Assembly: GCF_045679555.1 (NCBI RefSeq)
Contig: NC_092090.1
Location: forward strand, 25,506,038 to 25,570,037
DNA from: Salvelinus alpinus
Taxonomy: Eukaryota; Chordata; Actinopteri; Salmoniformes; Salmonidae
Length of the DNA stretch: 64,000 bases
Reading direction: 5' to 3'
The first letter of the stretch is position 1; each line of letters opens with the position of its first letter. The position numbers and the translations under genes are program-made. The notes under the pieces were generated by a model. It worked only from the letters and a program-made list of their open reading frames with translations, was not told the origin of the DNA and made no database searches. Of the stretch, positions 56,090 through 64,000 are shown piece after piece.

Positions 56090-57148
56090 TCAGGAAGAAA
56101 CATTTTCACATATATTTAGAAGTACATCCATTTGTTCCTTAGGCTCTGTGACACACTGTGAGCTGTGGCTCTGTTTCTGAGAGATGCTTGGTCTCTTGGT
56201 CACAAAGGACAGTTCTTTAGTCCCCTCTCCGGGAGCTGTGCTTGAGATGTGCCGGAACAATTTCTGAATGCCTGTCTCCCTCAGGGAACTCCGGAACATA
56301 CGCGCCACAAACACATAGAGCAAAGGGTTGACCGAACTACTGATGAACACGAGCGCTCCAGCGATGAAAGTCATGGTGGTTCTGACGCTCTCTATACGTG
56401 CTGCGGCCTCGCGGTGGGACCCCTTGATGGTGAGGATGACGAGGGAGAGCACGTTGCCGACGTGGTGAGGGGTCCAGCATAATGCGAACACCACTACCAT
56501 GCTTGCAATCAACCCCATGGACTTACGCTTGGACTTAAAGGTCATCTGTGCGATGCGGCTGTAGAGACAGCTGTAGCAGACGACAAGAATGCAAAAGGGG
56601 ACAGCAAAGCCCACCAGCGTCTCCAGTAGAACACACACTGCCTCCTGGCTGTCTGAGGTGTAGTCCCTGTACAGGCAATGCTCCTCCCCAGGGTCCCCCT
56701 CCACCACCTGGGTGGGAAAGACCGGGGTGCTGAATAGGAACGCAGCAGCCCACAGAACAATAAGAACTTTATTCAAGGCCTTCTTCCTCTTCCAGCCGGC
56801 TGAGGCAAAGGGGTGTCGCACAGCGACAAAGCGCTCGACGCTCATGAGGGTGATGAGGAAGACGCTGCTGTACATGCAGGTGTTGATGACGTACACCATG
56901 GCCTTACAGAATGCCTCCCCGAACACCCAGGAGCGGGCCAGGGAGTAGATCCACAGGGGCAGGGTGATGAGCACCAGCAGGTCTGCAGCAGCCAGCTGGA
57001 GGATGAGCACCACGGTGTGGGAGCGCTGCTGGACGTGCCTCAGGATGGTCCAGATCACCAGCAGGTTCCCCGGGACCCCCACCAGGAACGACAGGCCCAG
57101 GATCACACAGGCCACCACTGTCCCGCCAGCAAACTCATCAGGAGCCAT
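56090..57148 (-). CDS. Leukotriene B4 receptor-like GPCR, gene A
   Basis: An intronless frame of 352 codons from ATG 57148; upstream in-frame codons contain no ATG. It has class-A receptor hallmarks: GN in TM1 (residues 27-28), LAAAD in TM2 (D56), Cys81 before TM3, ERF (105-107) in place of DRY, the second-loop Cys in EEHCLYRDY, FALCWTPHH in TM6 and NPLLY in TM7. The sequence resembles fish LTB4 receptors, which couple to Gi and guide leukocyte chemotaxis toward LTB4. The C-tail is Ser/Thr-rich (phosphorylation). It is tandem with gene B, same strand, 0.8 kb apart. The subtype (ltb4r1 versus ltb4r2-like) is not certain. Confidence 0.88.
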   Translation of the reverse strand: MAPDEFAGGTVVACVILGLSFLVGVPGNLLVIWTILRHVQQRSHTVVLILQLAAADLLVLITLPLWIYSLARSWVFGEAFCKAMVYVINTCMYSSVFLITLMSVERFVAVRHPFASAGWKRKKALNKVLIVLWAAAFLFSTPVFPTQVVEGDPGEEHCLYRDYTSDSQEAVCVLLETLVGFAVPFCILVVCYSCLYSRIAQMTFKSKRKSMGLIASMVVVFALCWTPHHVGNVLSLVILTIKGSHREAAARIESVRTTMTFIAGALVFISSSVNPLLYVFVARMFRSSLRETGIQKLFRHISSTAPGEGTKELSFVTKRPSISQKQSHSSQCVTEPKEQMDVLLNICENVSS

Positions 57149-57954
57149 GGTGGACTCTGAAGCTGAAGACAGCTGATGATCGAACGGTTCTGGTTGATGC
57201 TGCCGATCGCCTTGCCTCACCTCGCCTTACGTGCCTTCTATCTGGTGTACATACTCAGACAGAAAAAAAGTGCTGCACCAGCAAGCTTTCACTTCCCTTT
57301 AACTTTGCTGAGGAGAACAGGAAAGAGGTTGGTTTTTCACAGAGCCATCATTCTGTGAGAGACATAGCACTGAGTCATCCAGTGGGTCCTTATTGTGGCA
57401 CTGTCTGGAAAAATATATCTTCTGAGATATTTTAAGAGTTCAAACAATTGTATTGACCACAAATTACTTTTATTGAAGTGATATGAACTTGAGATCAGAT
57501 GATTTTATTTTATTGTGATCAAATAGAGTAAGGCAGTGTGTTATTTTATGTAACATGAATTTCAATACAAAATAAAGGTTAAATCAAATAAATCAAATAA
57601 TATTCAAGGAATTGTAACATGACCATGAATACATGTTATTTAAATTATACCACTTTATGAGCAAATGCAATAGCTTTATTGTGTTAAATAGTCACAATTG
57701 AATTACTTGTGTAAACTTTTCTCACCGTATATCACAAGCGCCACAACAATATCTACATTTTGTACCATGATCATAAAAATACAACTTATAATCAAACTTC
57801 TAGATTCTAGACATATTTATTTCTCATCAATGCTGACATCTGAATCAATGATCAGGTCACAGTTTTCATTTGACATTTTAGTCATTTAGCAGGCGCTCTT
57901 ATCCAGAACGACTTATCCAGAATGCTCTTATCCAGCGCGACCATCTCTGTAGTC
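57149..57954 (-). other. spacer between the two receptor genes
   Basis: AT-rich spacer containing the 5' flank of gene A and 3' flank of gene B. TTTATT at 57816-57821 is AATAAA on the minus strand and could end gene B. The repeat fragment CATTTTAGTCATTTAGCAGG with GCTCTTATCCAGAACGACTT lies at about 57872-57942. Confidence 0.5.
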
Positions 57955-59046
57955 CTACACGGTAGTTATGTCTGTGGTATTGTTGCAGTCTGGCCTTACT
58001 GAGGACATTGTGTTTTCCGATCCTATTGTGTTGCCAGATCCTATTGTGTTTTCCGATCCTATTGTGTTGCCAGATCCCCTTAGCTTGGAGGAGGTGTGTG
58101 AGGAGAGTTCCTGGAACAGCCTGACCATGCGGGACTCCTGGAGACTGCCCTGGAAGTTCCTTGCAGCGAAGGAATAGAACACAGGGTTCACAGAGCTACT
58201 AATGAAGGCCAGCGCTCCAGAGATAAACACTATTGCAGTCTGGGCCACAGAAACAGGCACAGCATCATCTGGATCCTCTGTCAGGATGCTGACTAGGTCT
58301 ACAGTGTTGAGGACATGGTGAGGAAGCCAGCAGAGAACGAAGGCTACCACCACACTACTGATCAGAACTGTCGACTTCCGTTTGCTGCTGCCGAAATGCA
58401 TTGTCCTCAGGTGTGTTGCTACTAGACAGGAACAGACAGCCAGGGTGGAGAAGGGGACCACGAAGCCCACCAAGGTCTCCAGGCATAAGAACACCACCTC
58501 GTGGGCCCCTGAGCTGTACTCCCTGAAAAGACACTGCTCAGTCCCATCGATCTCATCGATGGAGCGGGTAAAAATGGATGGGATCCCTAAAAGGAAAGCC
58601 AGAGCCCAGATAGCCACTAAAGCCTTGTCCATAATGGCCTTGGTCTTCCAACGCAACATCTTGAACGGGTACCGGATGACAAGGAAGCGCTCAACGCTCA
58701 TGAGGGTGATGAGGAAGACGCTGCTGTACATGCAGGTGTTGATGACGTACACCATGGCCTTACAGGATGCATCCCCAAACACCCAGGAGCGGGCCAGGGA
58801 GTAGATCCACAGGGGCAGGGTGATGAGCACCAGCAGGTCTGCAGCAGCCAGCTGGAGGATGAGCACCACGGTGTGGGAGCGCTGCTGGACGTGCCTCAGG
58901 ATGGTCCAGATCACTAGCAGGTTTCCTGGGACCCCCACCAGGAACGACAGGCCCAGGATCACACAGACTACTGATCGCCCTACGATTGACATTTCTAAAG
59001 ACAATGCATCATCATCGTCTGAGATGGAGGAGCCCGAGCTTTTCAT
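57955..59046 (-). CDS. Leukotriene B4 receptor-like GPCR, gene B
   Basis: An intronless frame of 363 codons from ATG 59046. It opens with an acidic N-terminus (SSISDDDDALSLEMS). TM1 to TM3 are nearly identical to gene A (VILGLSFLVGVPGNLLVIW, ending LMSVERF). The rest is clearly diverged (ALAFLLGIPSIFTRSIDEID, FVLCWLPHHVLN, SSSVNPVFYSFAARNFQ). Conserved receptor residues are intact: GN, LAAAD, ERF, CWLP, NPxxY. The tail ends in a short repeat of GSGNTIGSENTI type before SSVRPDCNNTTD. It is a paralogue of gene A and likely a functional Gi-coupled chemoattractant receptor. Confidence 0.88.
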   Translation of the reverse strand: MKSSGSSISDDDDALSLEMSIVGRSVVCVILGLSFLVGVPGNLLVIWTILRHVQQRSHTVVLILQLAAADLLVLITLPLWIYSLARSWVFGDASCKAMVYVINTCMYSSVFLITLMSVERFLVIRYPFKMLRWKTKAIMDKALVAIWALAFLLGIPSIFTRSIDEIDGTEQCLFREYSSGAHEVVFLCLETLVGFVVPFSTLAVCSCLVATHLRTMHFGSSKRKSTVLISSVVVAFVLCWLPHHVLNTVDLVSILTEDPDDAVPVSVAQTAIVFISGALAFISSSVNPVFYSFAARNFQGSLQESRMVRLFQELSSHTSSKLRGSGNTIGSENTIGSGNTIGSENTMSSVRPDCNNTTDITTV

Positions 59047-59299
59047 TTTGCACTGCAGTCAACTGCTGTTTCCTAAGAAATAATGATTTTGTCTGGGGAG
59101 TACTTCCTTATATCACCCTTGGCCTCAAAAGCAGTAACGGTCACTTTACTTCTGTAATAAAACAAACAAGGGTTTCTGTCTGAGTGTGACAGGAAAGTAA
59201 TGTGGTTAGCTAGATGTGACAAAGAAAAATAAACAGGTTGTTAAATATTTTATGTATTTTTTATTGTATTCATTACAGTTTATACAATAATAATTTTTC

Positions 59300-59300
<1 letters not shown>
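59047..59300 (-). other. 5' flank of receptor gene B
   Basis: AT-rich sequence upstream of the gene B ATG. No promoter element or 5' exon can be placed with confidence. Confidence 0.35.
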
Positions 59301-60010
<710 letters not shown>

Positions 60011-60149
60011 AGGGTTGACTCTTTTCATTGTTATTGTTGATGACTCTACTGCATTGTTGAGGAAGCTAGTGCATAAGCATTTGACTGCACCTTTTATACC
60101 TGCTGTAAACAGAGTTTGTCATGAATTAATTAAAAAAATGTATTAGATT

Positions 60150-60600
60150 TTTTGGATCGGTAGGTTACGTTCTAAATGTAATCTATTACAAACTTGTCAT
60201 CAGTAATGTAACTAGGATAACATAAATTCAGTAACATAATCTGATTACTTTCACAGTTACCAGTTGCCTGTCCAAAACTGTAATCCTAGTTACATTACTT
60301 TTGGATTACTTTTTCCTTAAGAGTCATTAGAAAAAAGATAAAAAGGATCCATCAAACTCATTTGGTGTGTCGTCATACTAGTCTCTGACTTGAACAAAAC
60401 GTTTTTTTTATGTTGAATTGAAAACAGAGATGCAAACATCCTTTCTGAATAAAAAAGTAATCCAAGAAGTAATCATCTAGTTTTTCAAAAGCATCTGTAA
60501 TCTGATTGCAATAGTTTTAGCTGGTAAAGTAAGTGATTACAGGTAATTGTTTTTCCTAATTAGACATGTAGTTGATTACGTGTAGTCAGTTACACCCCAA
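60150..60600. repeat. Teleost repeat rich in TGTAATC/GATTAC motifs
   Basis: Segments such as TAACATAATCTGATTACTTT, CAAAACTGTAATCCTAGTTA and CATTACTTTTGGATTACTTT alternate with their complements. This resembles a common fish MITE-like repeat. The boundaries are uncertain. Confidence 0.5.
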
Positions 60601-60746
60601 CCCTGATTTTACTGGACAACATTGCACTTGATAGACTTTTATTTTGAAAGTTGTTGTGATGACACTCAGAATTTCATGTCCTGGGTCTCCAGCATAGATT
60701 GTATATCTCCAGTCAGTGAGAAATAAACAAGATGTCGTCAACATAT

Positions 60747-60892
60747 GCCGCGTTCCACACTAGACGGAACTAGGAAACTCGGAAATGTCCGACTTGCTAA
60801 CTGGTTGAAGTTATACACGTGCCGCGGTCGACGACTTGGCAAAATGGACATTTCCGAGTTTCCTAGTTCCGACTTGTGTCTGAACGCAGCAA
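60747..60892. repeat. Foldback repeat upstream of amfr
   Basis: GCGTTCCACACTAGACGGAA, CTAGGAAACTCGGAAATGTC (60770-60790) is mirrored by GGACATTTCCGAGTTTCCTA, GTTCCGACTTGTGTCTGAAC near 60847-60888. The arms are about 40 bases with few mismatches, with a CG-containing loop (GTGCCGCGGTCGACG). It is MITE-like and non-coding. Confidence 0.75.
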
Positions 60893-61039
60893 TAACCACG
60901 GATCGGGGAATTTTAACGAAGTCTACTGTCAACCTCAACAAGAGGAAATTGGATGTTGGACATGAAGTTAGCTAGTTAATGTCAAATTGATTAATTTGTA
61001 AGTTGAGTGAAATGTCTTTGCTCAAATTTTAACCAGACT

Positions 61040-61560
61040 GGTTCGGTGTATTTCATAATCACTAGCTAGCTAGTTGCTAATGTACTCTGTCGAGTACGGA
61101 AACATCAGATAGACTCTGGGACAGGTAACTAGAGAGTTTGGACTTTTAACTAGACAGCCAGCAAGCTGAAGTGCTAATTTATAAGCAATATCAGGTCCTC
61201 TATAGGAGTTTGTTTTATTTGAACTATACAACATTGGGTAGCTAGCTAGCTGTCTAAACGTGTAGCTAACAGCTAGCTAGCTTCCATGCTAACATTAGTC
61301 TAGCACTCACTAGCTAGCTGGACCAAAATGGGCGTTGTTTTGATAGCGGTAGCTAGTTAGTTAGCTAGCTAATAACAATATGAACTTAACTAGCAAGTTT
61401 AGCTGCTCAGCTAACCCTCTACAACTGTCTCTGGCCAGTGAAACAACACTAGAAATTAGTACTAGACAGAGAGGGCTTGTTGCTCAGGCTTACTACCGTT
61501 ACACTAGCTAGCTAGTTCCATGCATTACCATTACCTACAGTTGCCTTATTGATTTGTTTT
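61040..61560. repeat. GCTAGCTA-rich sequence before amfr exon
   Basis: Many scattered TAGCTAGCTAG runs occur (for example 61060-61078, 61240-61260, 61270-61285, 61310-61325, 61350-61375, 61505-61520). It is low-complexity, self-complementary sequence in the presumed 5' intron or promoter of amfr. Confidence 0.6.
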
Positions 61561-61572
61561 CCTTCCCTGCAG

Positions 61573-61672
61573 GTTGTTGACAGAGCTAAGGTGTGGTGGA
61601 AATCAGTGTCAAGCCGATTAGGCCTAACTTCACAAGTCTTGTGTGTGAGAGACCTCCAATATTAACATTCCA
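61573..61672 (+). other. amfr: Inferred amfr 5' UTR exon part
   Basis: A good acceptor (TTCCTTCCCTGCAG) ends at 61572, and the sequence after it leads to the ATG at 61673 without another in-frame ATG. A non-coding first exon further left is therefore possible, but a direct transcription start here cannot be excluded. Confidence 0.4.
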
Positions 61673-63953
61673 ATGCCTCTGCTATTCCTGGAGAGGTTTC
61701 CCTGGCCCAGTCTGCAGACCTACACAGCGCTGAGTGTGGTTCTGCTGGCTGGAAGCATCTTCAGCGCCTACACTACTGTGACTGAACAGGGGTTTGGGGT
61801 TCCAGACATGGACGAGCCTCCACCACCACCACCCTTAAAAGGGGATAATAGAGGCGGCCTAGGCCTAGAACATGTGACTAGCGATGATGTTGTGAGTGCA
61901 GATACAGAATTGGCGACCACTGTTATGTGGTACCTGGTCACTGACAGTCTCTTTGTATGGGTAAGTCTTATTCAAGATAGGCTCAGCTCAGCCAAGCAGC
62001 CAATATTGTTGTTACGTTACTTAGTTGTTACATGGTTGCTAAGTTGTCTGCTCTTCTCTACTCAGGTGTTGGTGAATACAGCTTGCTGTTCTCTGATGTT
62101 AATTGCTAAGATGATCCAGTGCATGGTTTTTGGGCCCCTCCGAGTCAGTGAGAAGCAGGTGAGGCTTGGAGTTGTGGTGGTAACCCAATAACTGATATTT
62201 GGGATAATAATGTCACGTTATTGAAGGTTAGGCATCTAACTGTGTTTATGTAAACTATAGTACAAATGTCCTCCACAAATAGTCTGCAAAACAAGATCTT
62301 ATCATTGAAATCCAAACTGGTGGTTTGAGTCTATTAGTGTAGTCTGACCACTCCATCCATGTTCTAATGTCTTGACCTCTCCTCTCTCCACCCCTCTCTC
62401 TTCCCATCTCCTCTCTACTCCACTCCCCTCCTCTCTCTCCTCAGCACCTTAAGGACAAGTTCTGGAACTTCATCTTCTATAAGTTCATCTTTATCTTCGG
62501 GGTACTGAACGTTCAGATGGTGGAGGAGGTGGTCATGTGGTGTCTGTGGTTCTCTGCCCTGGTCTTCCTCCACCTCATGGTCCAGCTGTGCAAGGACCGC
62601 TTTGAATACGTACGTCTCATCAACCTCTAACAGTACATTTTAGTAATTTAGCAGACGCTCTTATTCAGAGCGACTTACATTGGTGCATTCATCTTAAGAT
62701 AGCTTAACACTTTACTGTTGGTGTCTTTATGAATGCATTCATAAACCTTTATAACAGCTATATAACAACATTTGTCATAAGTAGTTTTAAACAATTATGA
62801 GTAACGGCATGATATAAAGGTTCAATTCAAAAAAAGATTATGTTATAAAACTAGTTATATTGGGTAACAAGTGCTATTATCAATTTTTTATTTTTTTTAT
62901 TTTTTTATAATTACACAGTGTGCATGACAACTTATTAGAGTACTGAATAAAAAACTGAAATAAGGAAATTACAAAATGTAGATTGGCCCACTCACTGTAC
63001 TGTAGGGAGAGTGACCTTGTTGACTTGTTTACACTGTAAACATATATACCTATGTTAGATGCCAGTGATATGACGCTGTTGGGTATACATTCAGTCACAG
63101 TGAATGCCATAGACCGGGTCTCTTTCAGGTCCAGGCCAGACCTATTAATAAGCCTAGTTCTTGCTGTATGTATGTAGGCCAGGGTCTTAGGTTTAGCTAA
63201 TGTTTCAGTCACTTCATAGACTCAAACTACAGAGTGGGGGAGTACAAAAAAACTAAGATGAACATTTAGGTAGTGTGCTGTAGCTATAGGAAAACAGAAC
63301 ATCACACCATATTGTGAAGAATGACATCTCTCTGTCTGCAATCAATGGGTGTTAGGTTTGATCCTTATCATATCAACTGACATTGTAGCTGTTGGAATGC
63401 TGTACTTTGTTGCTGCTGTCTGCAGTAAAAGTTGGATGAAAGGCTGCATAACAAGCCTGTATGTGTGTCACTGTACCTGTGTCAATATTGTTGTGTGTCA
63501 CTAGACATGTTATTTGAGCATGTGTTAGTAGTACAGTATGGGGCTGCAGTGACACTGCCCAGATAAAGCTTACCTCTTGACCAAAAACATGCTCAACGGG
63601 AAAGTCTATTGAAAGAGTAGCCATGAAGTCTGCAACCACCCCTAAATTGTTATTCTGTGTGTCGGTCGCTCTTTGTATGAAAGTACAAGTTATATGTAGG
63701 TGTGCATGTCCGTCTACATCTGTGTGTGTGTGTGTTTAGTAATCTCTCTTTCTGAATGAATGTATACAGTAGGTTAATGTGTACCTGTTCCCCCTTGCAG
63801 CTGTCCTTCTCCCCCACTACTTCTATGAACAGCCATGTGCGTGTCCTTACCCTACTGGTGTCCCTGCTGCTGGGCTGCTGTGGTCTTGCTGTGGTCTGTG
63901 GTCTGCTGGGTGCTGCACATGGCATGCACACCCTCTCCTTCATGGCTGCCGAG
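61673..63953 (+). CDS. amfr: AMFR (gp78) ER ubiquitin ligase, first four coding exons (partial)
   Basis: Exons 61673-61960, 62066-62158, 62445-62609 and 63801-63953 all end in phase 0 with AG/GT borders. Together they encode 233 residues. They begin MPLLFLERFPWPSLQTYTAL and continue with LFVW/VLVNTACCSLMLIAK, then VFGPLRVSEKQHLKDKFWNF, IFIFGVLNVQMVEEVVMWCL and LSFSPTTSMNSHVRVL, with GMHTLSFMAAE at the end. This is the multi-pass N-terminal part of AMFR, which anchors the RING-type E3 in the ER membrane for ERAD. The RING, CUE and p97-binding parts lie to the right of the window. The luminal/cytosolic linker after TM1 (residues about 45-85) is acidic and Pro-rich and poorly conserved. Confidence 0.95.
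62632..62700 (+). repeat. Teleost dispersed repeat core (TTTAGCAGACGCTCTTAT)
   Basis: ACATTTTAGTAATTTAGCAG, ACGCTCTTATTCAGAGCGAC and TTACATTGGTGCATTC, just 22 bases after the exon 3 donor of amfr. A related fragment is at 57872-57942. Confidence 0.7.
62701..63800 (+). other. amfr third intron remainder
   Basis: AT-rich start, an A/T tract at about 62880-62915 and a short TG run at 63722-63735. No exon or transposon is recognised. The intron ends TTCCCCCTTGCAG. Confidence 0.5.
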
Positions 63954-64000
63954 GTGAGGACCTGACCCTAAAGAGCTCACCAGCTTGTAGTCCTGATAAA

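Noticed and set aside
56249-57176. Plus-strand open frames opposite receptor gene A, and similar ones opposite gene B (58382-59083)
   Set aside because: They are shadows of the GPCR coding strand. The similarity between them only reflects the shared 280-base tract.
57149-57220. N-terminal extension of receptor gene A
   Set aside because: The first codon of the extension is GTG, and no in-frame ATG exists before 57148. The ATG at 57148 places TM1 at the usual distance.

Overview
The window is vertebrate nuclear DNA from a ray-finned fish, almost certainly a salmonid. Its spliced genes are recognisable orthologues of vertebrate genes. Its repeats are the ones typical of trout, salmon and charr: several families of Tc1-like transposon (two of the type from which Sleeping Beauty was derived), tRNA-derived SINEs with the GTTAAATAAAGG tail, hAT-type miniature elements and long CA/TG arrays. 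The species cannot be fixed from the sequence alone.

Layout. (1) 1-22.4 kb, + strand: the 3' half of an nfatc3-type NFAT gene. Four coding exons are visible (1984-2039, 2241-2367, 4425-5594, 16520-16578), followed by a long inferred 3' UTR. They encode the end of the Rel-homology region and the Pro/Ser/His-rich C-terminal transactivation region. (2) 24-47.5 kb, - strand: a complete esrp2-type epithelial splicing regulator gene with 15 coding exons summing to 2229 nt (742 codons plus stop). It converges on nfatc3, the arrangement I recall for human chromosome 16. (3) 48-56 kb: a gene-poor, repeat-dense block with a nested Tc1 insertion, microsatellites and an 18-bp minisatellite. (4) 56-59.1 kb, - strand: two intronless, tandem leukotriene-B4-receptor-like GPCR genes that share a nearly identical 280-bp tract. 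(5) 61.6-64 kb, + strand: the first four coding exons of amfr (gp78), which runs off the window end.

The genes form no single pathway. NFATC3 is a calcium/calcineurin-responsive transcription factor, ESRP2 an epithelial splicing regulator, the LTB4R-like proteins are chemoattractant receptors and AMFR is an ER ubiquitin ligase. I found no convincing new biological system. The most interesting signals are the putative gene-conversion tract between the two receptors, the tandem duplication of exon-end/5' splice-site segments in two esrp2 introns, a transposon nested in a dispersed repeat, and a dispersed repeat that carries TG/CA microsatellites at the same internal place in two copies.
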